DNA of 64,000 bases, taken from contig NZ_CP018863.1 in assembly GCF_002849715.1 (NCBI RefSeq), forward strand, positions 4,340,001 through 4,404,000, given 5' to 3'. Source of the stretch: Arthrobacter crystallopoietes. Lineage in GTDB: Bacteria; Actinomycetota; Actinomycetes; Actinomycetales; Micrococcaceae. Both the position numbers and the translations under genes were made by a program. Shown in pieces: positions 51,680-60,281 of this stretch (the stretch's first letter is position 1; each line of letters opens with the position of its first letter). The notes below the pieces were generated by a model. It saw nothing but the letters and a program-made list of their open reading frames with translations, was not told the origin of the DNA and did not search any database.

Positions 51680-52285
51680 TTAGGACCGCGCCGGGAGAGT
51701 TTTCGGCTTCCAGGACGGACGGGTTGCCTCGTAGCTGGTGATGTCCTCTTCGTGCTGGAGCGTCAGCCCGATGTCGTCCAGCCCCTCGAGCAGGCGCCAG
51801 CGCGTGTAGTCATCGATCTCGAACGGCGCCGTGAGGGTTCCGCAGACCACCGTCTTCGAGTTCAGATCCACCGTGATTTCGGTGCCCGGATGGTTCTCCA
51901 GTTCCTTCCAGATCAACTCGATGTCGTCCTGGGCGACCTGTGCGGCCAGCAGGCCCTGCTTGCCCGAGTTGCCCCGGAAGATGTCCGCGAAGCGCGACGA
52001 GAGGACCACCCTGAAGCCGTAATCCTTCAGTGCCCATACCGCGTGCTCGCGGGAGGAGCCAGTGCCGAAATCGGAGCCGGCCACCAGCACCGAACCGCGG
52101 TTGAACGGCTCCTGGTTCAGGATGAAGTCTTCCTTCTTCCGCCAGGCCGAAAACAGCGCGTCCTCGAATCCGGTGCGGGTGATGCGCTTGAGGTACACCG
52201 CAGGAATAATCTGGTCCGTGTCGACATTGGACTGCCGCAACGGAACGCCGATACCGGTGTGGGTGGTGAATTTTTCCATGGTCAT
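51680..52285 (-). CDS. leuD: 3-isopropylmalate dehydratase small subunit
   Basis: Small subunit of isopropylmalate isomerase in leucine synthesis. The 201-aa product starts [27 protein letters not shown] and has [17 protein letters not shown], the substrate-binding loop. It lies 18 bases after leuC on the same strand, giving a leuCD operon. Confidence 0.97.
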   Translation of the reverse strand: MTMEKFTTHTGIGVPLRQSNVDTDQIIPAVYLKRITRTGFEDALFSAWRKKEDFILNQEPFNRGSVLVAGSDFGTGSSREHAVWALKDYGFRVVLSSRFADIFRGNSGKQGLLAAQVAQDDIELIWKELENHPGTEITVDLNSKTVVCGTLTAPFEIDDYTRWRLLEGLDDIGLTLQHEEDITSYEATRPSWKPKTLPARS

Positions 52286-52303
52286 TGTTTCCCCTAATCC
52301 GCG

Positions 52304-53782
52304 TTAAGCTGCGCTGGTTTCGCTCAGGCGGCGAGCCTGGCCCTCGTCAACAGGATCCAAGTCCGACGGCGAACTCAAGGTGCCTCGTACTGCGGTCGCC
52401 GCTGCCACCACAGGCGACACGAGGTGCGTGCGGCCGCCCTTGCCCTGGCGTCCCTCGAAGTTGCGGTTGGACGTGGAGGCGCAGCGTTCGCCCGGAGCCA
52501 GCTGGTCCGGGTTCATGCCCAGGCACATCGAGCAGCCGGCAAAACGCCACTCGGCGCCGAAGTCCTTGAAGACCTGGTCCAGCCCCTCAGCCTCGGCTTC
52601 CAGCCGGACGCGGGCAGAGCCGGGCACCACCATCATGCGGATGTTCGGGTCCTTGCTGCGGCCGCGGATGATGTCTGCAGCGATGCGCAGGTCCTCGATG
52701 CGGCTGTTGGTGCAGGAGCCGAGGAAAACGGTATCCACCCGGATGTCCTTCATCGGCGTGCCGGCCTTGAGATCCATGTAGGTCAGAGCGCGTTCGGCCG
52801 AGGCCTTGGCATTTTCGTCCGCAAAGTCCTCCGGCGAAGGAACCGACTCGGAGAGGGAGACGCCTTGTCCGGGGTTGGTGCCCCACGTGACGAACGGCTC
52901 CAGCGTGTCCGCATCGAGGAAGACCTCGGCGTCGAACTCGGCGTCGTCCTCGGTGCGCAGCGTCTGCCAGTACTCGACGGCGGCGTCCCAGTCCGCACCC
53001 TCGGGGGCGTGCGGCCGGCCCTTCAGGTATTCGAAGGTGGTCTCGTCCGGCGCCACCATGCCGGCGCGGGCACCGGCTTCGATGGACATGTTGCAGATGG
53101 TCATCCGCGCTTCCATCGACAGGTCCCGGATGGCCGAACCGCGGTATTCCAGCACGTAGCCCTGTCCCCCGCCGGTGCCGATCTTGGCGATGACCGCGAG
53201 GATAATGTCCTTCGAGGTCACGCCCGGACGCAGGGTGCCCTCAACGTTGATCGCCATGGTCTTGAACGGCTTTAGCGACAAGGTCTGCGTGGCCATGACG
53301 TGCTCGACCTCGGAGGTGCCGATGCCGAACGCCAGCGCGCCGAAGGCGCCGTGCGTGGACGTGTGCGAGTCGCCGCAGACCACGGTGAGTCCCGGCTGGG
53401 TCAGACCCAACTGGGGGCCGACAACGTGCACAATGCCCTGCTCTGCGTCGCCCAGGGAGTGCAGCCGGACGCCGAACTCCTTGCAGTTGGCCCGCAGCGT
53501 CTCGATCTGGGTGCGGCTGGTCGGATCCGCGATCGGCTTGTCGATGTCCAGCGTGGGAGTGTTGTGGTCCTCCGTGGCGATGGTCAGATCCGGGCGGCGC
53601 AGCGGGCGGCCGGCCAGGCGGAGCCCTTCAAAAGCCTGCGGGGAGGTGACTTCGTGAACAAGATGGAGATCGATGTAGAGCAGGTCAGGCTGCTGCGCGG
53701 CTCCTTCGCCGTCGCCCTTGCGCACCACGTGTGCATTCCACACCTTTTCGGCGAGCGTCTTGCCCGCAGTTGTACCGGCCAT
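52304..53782 (-). CDS. leuC: 3-isopropylmalate dehydratase large subunit
   Basis: Aconitase-family large subunit that, with LeuD, converts 2- to 3-isopropylmalate. The 492-aa protein has [29 protein letters not shown], the 4Fe-4S cluster cysteines in [13 protein letters not shown] and [10 protein letters not shown], and normal length. GGAGGGAG precedes the ATG. The divergent IclR-type gene and two inverted repeats lie upstream, so leucine-responsive control is likely. Confidence 0.97.
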   Translation of the reverse strand: MAGTTAGKTLAEKVWNAHVVRKGDGEGAAQQPDLLYIDLHLVHEVTSPQAFEGLRLAGRPLRRPDLTIATEDHNTPTLDIDKPIADPTSRTQIETLRANCKEFGVRLHSLGDAEQGIVHVVGPQLGLTQPGLTVVCGDSHTSTHGAFGALAFGIGTSEVEHVMATQTLSLKPFKTMAINVEGTLRPGVTSKDIILAVIAKIGTGGGQGYVLEYRGSAIRDLSMEARMTICNMSIEAGARAGMVAPDETTFEYLKGRPHAPEGADWDAAVEYWQTLRTEDDAEFDAEVFLDADTLEPFVTWGTNPGQGVSLSESVPSPEDFADENAKASAERALTYMDLKAGTPMKDIRVDTVFLGSCTNSRIEDLRIAADIIRGRSKDPNIRMMVVPGSARVRLEAEAEGLDQVFKDFGAEWRFAGCSMCLGMNPDQLAPGERCASTSNRNFEGRQGKGGRTHLVSPVVAAATAVRGTLSSPSDLDPVDEGQARRLSETSAA

Positions 53783-53851
53783 AGCCAGCTCCCTCCATCA
53801 GTGACAGCGCGGGCCGTTTCAACCGGTATTCAGCTGCCATCGGCGCCCGCA

Positions 53852-53925
53852 GAAGTATGTACTTCAACTCTCCCAGCCCGCATCGCCGCCCGCTACTTTT
53901 TCGACTTGCATCTCAGATAATGAGA
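53852..53925. promoter_or_regulatory. Two inverted repeats between leuC and the IclR gene
   Basis: GAAGTA-TG-TACTTC (53852-53865) and TCTCA-N5-TGAGA (53911-53925) are perfect inverted repeats in the 158-base divergent region. IclR-family LtbR/NdgR proteins of actinobacteria control leuCD from the divergent position (established). Which repeat is the operator cannot be told from sequence alone. Confidence 0.5.
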
Positions 53926-53940
53926 CGGCAATATCATGTT

Positions 53941-54660
53941 ATGGACAAATCAAGCGGCGTCGGAGTTATCGATAAGGCAGCCATGGTGCTGGATACGTTG
54001 GAGGCCGGGCCCACAACATTGGCTCAACTGGTGGCCGCCACCGGGCTCGCGCGGCCCACTGTCCACCGCCTGGCGCTGGCCCTGGTCCACCACCGGCTGG
54101 TCAGCCGCGACATCCAGGGCAGGTTCGTCCTGGGCAGCCGGCTGGTTGAACTGGCTTCGGCCGCCGGCGAAGACCGCCTCATCGCCTCCGCCGGCCCGGT
54201 GTTGCTTGCCCTGCGGGATGCCACCGGCGAGAGCGCGCAGGTATTCCGCCGGCAGGGCGAATGGCGGGTGTGCGTGGCCTCGGCGGAGCGGCCGATCGGC
54301 CTGCGCGACACCATTCCGGTGGGCACCCAGCTCTCCATGAAGGCCGGCTCGGCGGCCCAGGTCCTGCTGGCTTGGGAGGATCATGAGCGCCTGCTGGAGG
54401 GGCTGAAGAACGCCCGCTTCACGCCGACGGTACTTGCCGGCGTCCGCCGCCGCGGCTGGGGCCAGAGTCTGGGCGAGCGGGAACCCGGGGTCGCCTCCGT
54501 TTCCGCTCCCGTGCGCGGGCCTTCCGGCCGGGTGATCGCAGCCGTCTCCATATCCGGACCGATCGAGCGGCTCAGCCGCCAGCCGGGCCGCATCCACGCA
54601 GAAGTGGTGGTCCAGGCCGCACAGCAGCTGACCGACGCGCTGCGCAAGACCGCGGACTGA
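53941..54660 (+). CDS. IclR family regulator divergent from leuCD (LtbR/NdgR-like)
   Basis: A 239-aa IclR-type regulator. The N-terminal winged helix-turn-helix is TLAQLVAATGLARPTVHRLALALVHHRLV (about 20-48); the rest is the ligand-binding domain (RLIASAGPVLLALRDATGESAQVF, SMKAGSAAQVLLAW, ASVSAPVRGPSGRVIAAVSISGP). Its position divergent from leuCD and its composition match LtbR of Corynebacterium and NdgR of Streptomyces, which control leucine synthesis. Start: ATG at 53941 fits the family; an ATG at 53920 (MRRQYHVM) is possible. No ribosome site is evident. Confidence 0.92.
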   Translation: MDKSSGVGVIDKAAMVLDTLEAGPTTLAQLVAATGLARPTVHRLALALVHHRLVSRDIQGRFVLGSRLVELASAAGEDRLIASAGPVLLALRDATGESAQVFRRQGEWRVCVASAERPIGLRDTIPVGTQLSMKAGSAAQVLLAWEDHERLLEGLKNARFTPTVLAGVRRRGWGQSLGEREPGVASVSAPVRGPSGRVIAAVSISGPIERLSRQPGRIHAEVVVQAAQQLTDALRKTAD

Positions 54661-54670
54661 ACGCCAGAAG

Positions 54671-55675
54671 TCAGCCCTTGAAGTGATCCCAGCCGAGCAC
54701 GTCCGGCACCTCGCCGTCCACGGTCACCTCGGCGGGACAGGCCGCAGCTTCGGCAACGCTCCCAATGTGTACGAAGCCCTCGGGCAGCCCTGCCGCGGGC
54801 GGGAAAACCGCCAGCAGCCCGTGGTCCTCTCCCCCGCCCAGCACCCAGTGCCGCGGATCCGCGCCCAGCATGAGGGCCGCCTGCCGCAGCGGGGCCTCGA
54901 AATGGTCCAGCCGCCGGTAGTCAAGGGCCAGGGCGGCGCCGCTCGCACGGGCCAGCCGTCCGGCGTCGCGGATCAGTCCGTCGGAGATGTCCATCATGGC
55001 GTGCGCCCCGGCCTGCGCAGCCCGCGGTCCCAGCGCCAGCGGCGGCAGCGGCCGTGACTGCGCGGCGGCCAGAGCCTGCAGCTCGGGCGGCATCCCGCCG
55101 TACCCCGAAGTTCCCTCAAGCAACGCCAGCCCTGCGGCCGCCCTGCCCAACGATCCGCCGACAGCAACCACGTCTCCCGGACGCGCCCCGGACCGCAGGA
55201 CCGGCGCCCGGCCTTGCAGATCCCCAGTAACCGCTGCCGTCACCACCAGGACGGCGCCGCGGCCTAGGTCGCCGCCCACCACGGCGCACCGCTCCGCCCC
55301 CAGTTCGTGCAGCGCCGTGCGCAGTCCGTCCGCCATGTCCTCCACCCAGCGCACCGGTGTGTTCCCGGGGAGAGTCAGGCTGATGACCAGCGAAGTGGGC
55401 ACGGCACCCATCGCGTTGATGTCCGAAACGTTCTGCGCCGCGCATTTCCACCCGACGTCGAACCCTGAACTCCGGTAGCCGCTGGCCCATTCGAGCCGGA
55501 AGTCCTGGTCCTGGACCAGGGTGTCGATGGAGATCACGGTACGCCCGTCGGGAGCCTCGATCACCGCGGCATCGTCCCCGGGGCCCACCGGCACGTCGGC
55601 CGTACCCAGCCGCGGGAAGATCCGTTCCAGCAGGGCCCGCTCGTCCAGTTGAGCCACCGTGTGATGTTCCGCCAC
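54671..55675 (-). CDS. thiL: Thiamine-monophosphate kinase
   Basis: Phosphorylates thiamine monophosphate to the active diphosphate. The 334-aa protein has GPGDDAAVIEAPDGRTVISIDTLV (32-55) with the Asp metal ligands, WKCAAQNVSDINAMGAVPTSLVISL, AVVGGDLGRG and MMDISDGLIRD. It is convergent with the IclR gene (10-base gap) and no TPP riboswitch is visible before it. Confidence 0.96.
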   Translation of the reverse strand: MAEHHTVAQLDERALLERIFPRLGTADVPVGPGDDAAVIEAPDGRTVISIDTLVQDQDFRLEWASGYRSSGFDVGWKCAAQNVSDINAMGAVPTSLVISLTLPGNTPVRWVEDMADGLRTALHELGAERCAVVGGDLGRGAVLVVTAAVTGDLQGRAPVLRSGARPGDVVAVGGSLGRAAAGLALLEGTSGYGGMPPELQALAAAQSRPLPPLALGPRAAQAGAHAMMDISDGLIRDAGRLARASGAALALDYRRLDHFEAPLRQAALMLGADPRHWVLGGGEDHGLLAVFPPAAGLPEGFVHIGSVAEAAACPAEVTVDGEVPDVLGWDHFKG

Positions 55676-55746
55676 TTCTCCGCTTCCCCGTTCCGGCCCC
55701 GGAAAATCCTGCGCGGCCTTGTTTGCGTTTGGTCCTCACTAGATCA

Positions 55747-55775
55747 TTCACTACCGCCGCGCCAACCGGTAATCT
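55747..55775 (+). promoter_or_regulatory. Promoter of the DUF1697 gene
   Basis: TTCACT (55747-55752), 17 bases, then TAATCT (55770-55775). The -10 ends 6 bases before the ATG at 55782 and there is no ribosome site, so the mRNA is probably leaderless. Confidence 0.6.
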
Positions 55776-55781
55776 GCCCCC

Positions 55782-56309
55782 ATGACCACCTATGCCATCT
55801 TCCTGCGCGGGATCAACGTCGGCGGTATCAACATCAAGATGGCAGAGCTGAAAGCAGCCCTGGCCGAGCTGCCCCTCCAAGACGTCAGGACGCTGCTGGC
55901 CAGCGGCAACATTGTGTGCGCCAGCGACGGCTCGGCCGACGAGGTGAAGCAACTGGTCGAGGCGAAACTGCGCGAGCGCTTCGGCTACGACGCCTGGGTC
56001 GTAGTCCTCAGTGCTGAACGGCTGAACGAACTGGTGGCGGTGTGCCCCTATCCTGCCGACAACGCCGGCGTCCACGCCTACGTCACCGTCACGTCGGATC
56101 CGGCCGAGCTGCAGGAACTGCACAAGGCAGCCGCCGCCGCAGACGGGGACGGCATTCTGCTGGGACCCGAAGCGATGGCCTGGACGGCGGCCAAGGGCGG
56201 GACGCTGGACAGCCCGGTGAACAAGCTGGTGGCACACAAGAGATTCAAAAGTACGACGACGACACGCAACCTCCGTACGATGCTGAAGGTTCTGGCTGCC
56301 GCCGGCTAG
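55782..56309 (+). CDS. DUF1697 family protein
   Basis: A 175-aa DUF1697 protein: TYAIFLRGINVGGINIKMAEL (3-23), RTLLASGNIVCAS and the C-terminal VNKLVAHKRFKSTTTTRNLRTM are the family hallmarks. Function is unknown; it is soluble and common in soil actinobacteria. Its stop overlaps the convergent GTPase gene stop by 4 bases. Transcription from the leaderless promoter just upstream is likely. Confidence 0.9.
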   Translation: MTTYAIFLRGINVGGINIKMAELKAALAELPLQDVRTLLASGNIVCASDGSADEVKQLVEAKLRERFGYDAWVVVLSAERLNELVAVCPYPADNAGVHAYVTVTSDPAELQELHKAAAAADGDGILLGPEAMAWTAAKGGTLDSPVNKLVAHKRFKSTTTTRNLRTMLKVLAAAG

Positions 56310-57955
56310 CCCGTGCCCCCGCGCGCGGCCGCCAGGGCGTCCCGGAAGCTGTTGTACCGGCGGATCTCTTCCTCTACCGGGGCCACCACTTTCCTCTCCG
56401 CAACCTGGGCCACGGCGGAGCGCAGCCGCCGTCGTGCTTTGGCTGCCCTTGATGCCGCTGCCACCCGGGCCACCAATCCCGATGCCAGCCCCAGCACAAT
56501 GCCCAGCAGGACGCCGGCCACCAGCAGCAGCGTGGGCACCGGGAAGCCCTCGACCCGCGGCGCCGGAGGCACTTCGAACTGGAAGTAGCCCAGAACGGCC
56601 AGCCCCAGAAGCCAGAGGGCGCCGGCGGCCGCCGCGGCCAGGGCGATCCACTGGAGAATACCGATCACCGGCCACCACCACGACTTCCGGTTCGAGCCTA
56701 AATCAGTCCCGGCCATGGCCTGGTCGAGGGCGTCGGGCAGCTCGGGTGCGCTGGCGCGGGCCGCCCTGCGGATGGAGCCACGCCATACTTCCGGTGCCCG
56801 GCTGCCGGCCGCATCGGCGAAGGTCCTGACCGCGGAATCCGCTTGCGCCCGCTGGGCGGGGCCAGGTTCAGGCAGGGAAGACCGGTTCACCGCAGGATTG
56901 ACGTCCCGGCGGTCGAGGTTGAGCCGCTTCAACGGATCGCGGCGCAGTTTGCCCAGCCACCGGGTGACCGGCCAACCGGTGTTGGCGTGCGAGTGCCTGC
57001 GGTAGGATTTGCGCACCGCTTCCGCCACCACGTCCACGCTCGCCGACTGGGCCAGGTGCTCGGACAGCGTCTGCTTGGCTTCCTTCGGCACAGCCGGAAG
57101 CGCCGGGCCGGACGAGCCGTCCGCCAGCGCAGCGGCAGAAGCGTCGATATCGGCCAGCAGGCGTTCCGTACTGGCGCGGCGCCGGTCGACCACGGTCCGG
57201 ATGGCCGCGCGCAGTTCCTCGACTCCTGCCCCGGTCTTCGCAGAGGCTGGGAAGACCGCCACACCGTCGAGTCCGTCCTGCGCCAGGATCTGCTTCAGCG
57301 AGTCCAGCACCGGCCGCACCTCGCGCGTAGCCAGCCGGTCGATCTGGTTGAGCACCACCATGGACACGGCTCCGTACGAGGCAAGCGGGCGCAGGAAACC
57401 CTGGTGCAGGGCGGCATCGGCATATTTCTGCGGGTCCAGCACCCAGACGAGTACGTCCACCTGGCCCGCAAGGCGTTCCACAATCTCCCGGTGTTCGACG
57501 GCGGTGGAGTCGAAGTCAGGAAGATCGAGCAGGATCAGTCCGCCGTAGCCGTCCTGATCGGCACCACGATCCTGACGGCCGCTGGGCGGCGGACCGTCCA
57601 TCAGATGCCGCTTTTTGACCTGGAGCCAATCGAGCAGCGGCTCGCTTCCGGCAGGATTCCAGACGCCTGCCAACGGCTCGGAAGTCGTCGGCCGGCGGGC
57701 GGCAGCGGTAGCTACTTCCTGTCCGGCAACCGCGTTGAACAGTGATGACTTGCCGCTGCCCGTGGCGCCGAAGAAACCGACAACGGTATGTTCTGCCGAC
57801 AAGGAGCGCCGGGTGCTAGCACGGTTCAGTACCTCCGCGACGGGTGCCAGGGTCTCGTCCGGCAGGCGTTCTTCGGCAAGTTCGCGCGCAATGTTCAGGG
57901 CCTCCAGCCGGCTGCTCAGCGGCGAGCTTTCCTTCTCTCCCCGGTGCCGGCTCAT
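56306..57955 (-). CDS. Dynamin-like membrane GTPase, second of pair
   Basis: A 549-aa GTPase with the P-loop GATGSGKSS (63-71), LLDLPDFDST (G3) and VLNQIDRL (G4, NxxD form NQID). Two transmembrane segments lie near residues 430-460 (WWWPVIGILQWIALAAAAAGALWLLGL) and 475-500 (VPTLLLVAGVLLGIVLG). This layout fits bacterial dynamin-like or YfjP/YcjX-type GTPases of unknown role in actinobacteria, possibly in membrane remodelling. It overlaps the upstream GTPase gene (ATGA), so the two are probably partners. Confidence 0.85.
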   Translation of the reverse strand: MSRHRGEKESSPLSSRLEALNIARELAEERLPDETLAPVAEVLNRASTRRSLSAEHTVVGFFGATGSGKSSLFNAVAGQEVATAAARRPTTSEPLAGVWNPAGSEPLLDWLQVKKRHLMDGPPPSGRQDRGADQDGYGGLILLDLPDFDSTAVEHREIVERLAGQVDVLVWVLDPQKYADAALHQGFLRPLASYGAVSMVVLNQIDRLATREVRPVLDSLKQILAQDGLDGVAVFPASAKTGAGVEELRAAIRTVVDRRRASTERLLADIDASAAALADGSSGPALPAVPKEAKQTLSEHLAQSASVDVVAEAVRKSYRRHSHANTGWPVTRWLGKLRRDPLKRLNLDRRDVNPAVNRSSLPEPGPAQRAQADSAVRTFADAAGSRAPEVWRGSIRRAARASAPELPDALDQAMAGTDLGSNRKSWWWPVIGILQWIALAAAAAGALWLLGLAVLGYFQFEVPPAPRVEGFPVPTLLLVAGVLLGIVLGLASGLVARVAAASRAAKARRRLRSAVAQVAERKVVAPVEEEIRRYNSFRDALAAARGGTG

Positions 57956-59748
57956 GCCGCGCCCTCCGCTCCGGTCCGTCGGGCCAGTTCGGACAGCTGC
58001 GTTGATTGGCCGCGCAGTCCGGCGGCAAGCGCCGCGGCGTCCCGGTCGTCAATCAGGGACAGGAAACGTGTTGCTTCCTCCCGCATGAGGTTTTCCGTCC
58101 GGAGCTTCAGCTCTTCCCGCGCCTTGCGGGCGAGGCGGCGGACTGCGTCTTCGCCGAAAACGGCCTCCAGCAGTTTTTGGCCGACCACGGCTGTTCCGCC
58201 GGCCACCCCGATCTCGATGCCGGTGAGGCCACCGGTGGCGGCGAAGACCACCACCATTAGCGCCACGCCGAGCCCGTTCACCCCGAAGGAAAGCATCCTG
58301 GCGGTAAGCCTCTTGCTGGCGCCCTCCGTCTGGATCATTTCCAGCAGGTCCCCTTGCCAGGCCCGGATTTCGGCCGAGGCCTTGTCGCTGAAGCCGTCGC
58401 TGACGGTGGACAGATCCCTGCTGCCCAGCAGCTGCCGCCCGGCCGGATCGTTGCGCCACCGTGCGTCGGCGTCCTCGGCGCCCTTTGCTGCCTCGTCCAC
58501 GATCACGGCCTGCAGCCCCGTTTCGATGGCGGCCTCGACGTTGACGGAGGGTGCGGGCTTACCGCTGAAGAAGGCGCCGATCCGGTCCCTCAGCCTGCCG
58601 ATCCCGCTCTCGATCGAGCGGAAGAATTCGCCCGTTCCGACGAAGTCCTGCCAGCGGGCCAGCACCTCGCCGCGCAGCAGCGTGCCGTCCTGCGTGGAGT
58701 CGAGCGTCCGCCGGGCTGCACCGTTGTAGGCGTCCAGCACGTCGTCGCGCAGCCTGGCGGCAGCGACGGACTGGGCATCCAGGGCATCCGCCACGGACGC
58801 GGTTGTGGCAGCCAACGATGCCACGGCACCGCTCAGGGTCCGGCGCGCAATGGCGGCCCTTCCCGCCGCATCCGCGGAAATCTCCAGCAGCCAGCCGCGG
58901 ATATCCGTCACTGCGGCAACCGGCAGCATGCCCAGTTCATCAAGGGGCGACTCCGGGACGACAAAGAGCCGCGCGTTGCCCAGCCCTTCGCGTTCCAGGA
59001 GCCCGGCGAGGTCCGCCCGGACCTCGTCCTCGACGCCGGCTGGAACGCGGTCCAGCACCACGGCTACGAGAATGTCCCGGCCGGCGGCTTCCAGGAGCAG
59101 CTTCCACGGCACGGCGTCCGCATAGCGGTTGGCCGTGGTCACGAACAGCCACAGGTCCGCCGCGGACAGCAACTGCCCGGCCAGCTTGCGGTTATCGTCC
59201 GATATGGAGTCCACATCGGGTGCATCCAGCAGGGCGATGCCGGGCGGGATCGTGGACTCCGAGACGAGGACCAGGGACGACATGGCGCGCGGATCCGGAT
59301 CGGCACCGGCCCGCTCCGCCGGCAGTGCACGGGCAGGCTCCGCGGCCGAGGTGATGCGGTTCAGGGCGGGCAGAACGCGCTGGTCCGCAAACCAGGAACG
59401 GTCCCGCGGATTGTGCAGCAGGATAGGTTGGCGCGTAGTTGGCCTGATGGCACCCGTGCGGGTGACCGGGCGGCCTGCCAGCGCGTTGACCAGCGTTGAT
59501 TTGCCGGCGCCGGTGGATCCGCCCACAACGGCCAGCAGCGGAGCGTCCAGACTCCGGTAGCGCGGCAGGACATAATCCTCCAGCTGGTCCAGCGCTGCAT
59601 GGATGTCCTGGCGGGCCTGTGCGGCTCCGGGCAGATGAAGCGGAAGCGTCAGCTCGCCGAGCGCATCGCGGACCTCCTCCGCCAATGCCAGCCCATCGGA
59701 GGCCTGTGCCGCACGGCCATCTGTTGTACCTGTCACAGATTCCATCAT
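57952..59748 (-). CDS. Dynamin-like membrane GTPase, first of pair
   Basis: A 598-aa GTPase with P-loop GGSTGAGKST (76-85), the G2 Thr region RPTTRQP, and the G3 segment LLDAPDVDS. A hydrophobic segment near 495-520 (FGVNGLGVALMVVVFAATGG) and a second hydrophobic part around GIEIGVAGGTAVVGQK form a membrane-insertion region; a helical tail follows. Start: the frame is open to 59829; the ATG at 59748 (MMESVTGTTD) has GAG about 7 bases upstream. It overlaps the second GTPase gene by 4 bases. Bacterial dynamins often occur as such unequal pairs (established), so a hetero-oligomer is plausible. Confidence 0.85.
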   Translation of the reverse strand: MMESVTGTTDGRAAQASDGLALAEEVRDALGELTLPLHLPGAAQARQDIHAALDQLEDYVLPRYRSLDAPLLAVVGGSTGAGKSTLVNALAGRPVTRTGAIRPTTRQPILLHNPRDRSWFADQRVLPALNRITSAAEPARALPAERAGADPDPRAMSSLVLVSESTIPPGIALLDAPDVDSISDDNRKLAGQLLSAADLWLFVTTANRYADAVPWKLLLEAAGRDILVAVVLDRVPAGVEDEVRADLAGLLEREGLGNARLFVVPESPLDELGMLPVAAVTDIRGWLLEISADAAGRAAIARRTLSGAVASLAATTASVADALDAQSVAAARLRDDVLDAYNGAARRTLDSTQDGTLLRGEVLARWQDFVGTGEFFRSIESGIGRLRDRIGAFFSGKPAPSVNVEAAIETGLQAVIVDEAAKGAEDADARWRNDPAGRQLLGSRDLSTVSDGFSDKASAEIRAWQGDLLEMIQTEGASKRLTARMLSFGVNGLGVALMVVVFAATGGLTGIEIGVAGGTAVVGQKLLEAVFGEDAVRRLARKAREELKLRTENLMREEATRFLSLIDDRDAAALAAGLRGQSTQLSELARRTGAEGAA

Positions 59749-59827
59749 GCCAGCACTCAAGGCATTCGCCGCTGACATGGGAAAACTGGCATAAAGCGTG
59801 GGCGGAACAGGACCTGGATTTGGGCAC

Positions 59828-59865
59828 AAAAAAACCGGCCCCGGACAAAATGTCCGGGACCGGTT
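59828..59865 (-). terminator. Intrinsic terminator after the tRNA genes
   Basis: Arms 59833-59847 and 59851-59865 pair over 15 positions with one mismatch and a 3-base loop. On the minus strand seven T's follow (59834-59828). A textbook terminator for the tRNA-Gln/tRNA-Glu transcript; it also lies just before the first GTPase gene. Confidence 0.85.
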
Positions 59866-59870
59866 ATCGG

Positions 59871-59943
59871 TGACCCCAGCGGGATTCGAACCCGCGTTAC
59901 CGCCGTGAGAGGGCGGCGTACTAGGCCGCTATACGATGGGGCC
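59871..59943 (-). tRNA. tRNA-Glu (anticodon CTC)
   Basis: A 73-base cloverleaf on the minus strand. Acceptor GGCCCCA pairs with TGGGGTC (one G-U) with discriminator A; anticodon stem CCGCC/GGCGG with loop CTCTCAC gives anticodon CTC; the T arm CGGGT-TCGAATC-CCGC is canonical. The CCA end is not encoded. It lies near gltX, which charges it. Confidence 0.95.
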
Positions 59944-60059
59944 TTGCACTTTTTACCGGCTTTCGCCGATCGAGCTTCATGAGTATTTCACACACTTTGC
60001 CCGGCTGCCAAATTCATTATTTGGCTGGAATTACACTCTAAACAGCGCAATTCCCAGCG

Positions 60060-60131
60060 CTGGGATACCAGGACTCGAACCTAGAATGACGGTACCAGAA
60101 ACCGTTGTGTTGCCAATTACACCATATCCCA
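60060..60131 (-). tRNA. tRNA-Gln (anticodon CTG)
   Basis: A 72-base cloverleaf. Acceptor TGGGATA pairs with TATCCCA, discriminator G; anticodon stem ACGGT/ACCGT with loop TTCTGGT gives CTG; T arm TAGG-TTCGAGT-CCTG. CCA is not encoded. It is 116 bases upstream of tRNA-Glu on the same strand, with a promoter at 60197-60225. Confidence 0.94.
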
Positions 60132-60196
60132 AAGGTACTTTCGGGCCTTGCCGGAAGCTTCTTGCTTGCTTCCTCAGCGCCTCAGCACGAGTAATT

Positions 60197-60225
60197 ACTT
60201 TACCGGAGGTCTCCCGTTTACACAA
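60197..60225 (-). promoter_or_regulatory. Candidate promoter of the tRNA-Gln/Glu unit
   Basis: On the minus strand TTGTGT (60225-60220) and TAAAGT (60202-60197) are 17 bases apart. The predicted start lies about 60 bases before the tRNA-Gln 5' end. Confidence 0.55.
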
Positions 60226-60281
60226 AACGGTTAGCCGGTTACCCGCTGAGGCGTCCGTCACATGGCCCGAAAGCGCCTGTT

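Noticed and set aside
54671..55781. TPP riboswitch before thiL
   Set aside because: No CTGAGA/ACCTGA-type conserved thi-box segments are present in the 106-base upstream region.
60052..60065. 14-bp palindrome TCCCAGCGCTGGGA at the 3' end of tRNA-Gln
   Set aside because: It arises from the acceptor end plus six flanking bases; no T-tract follows, so it is not a convincing terminator, and chance is a fair explanation.
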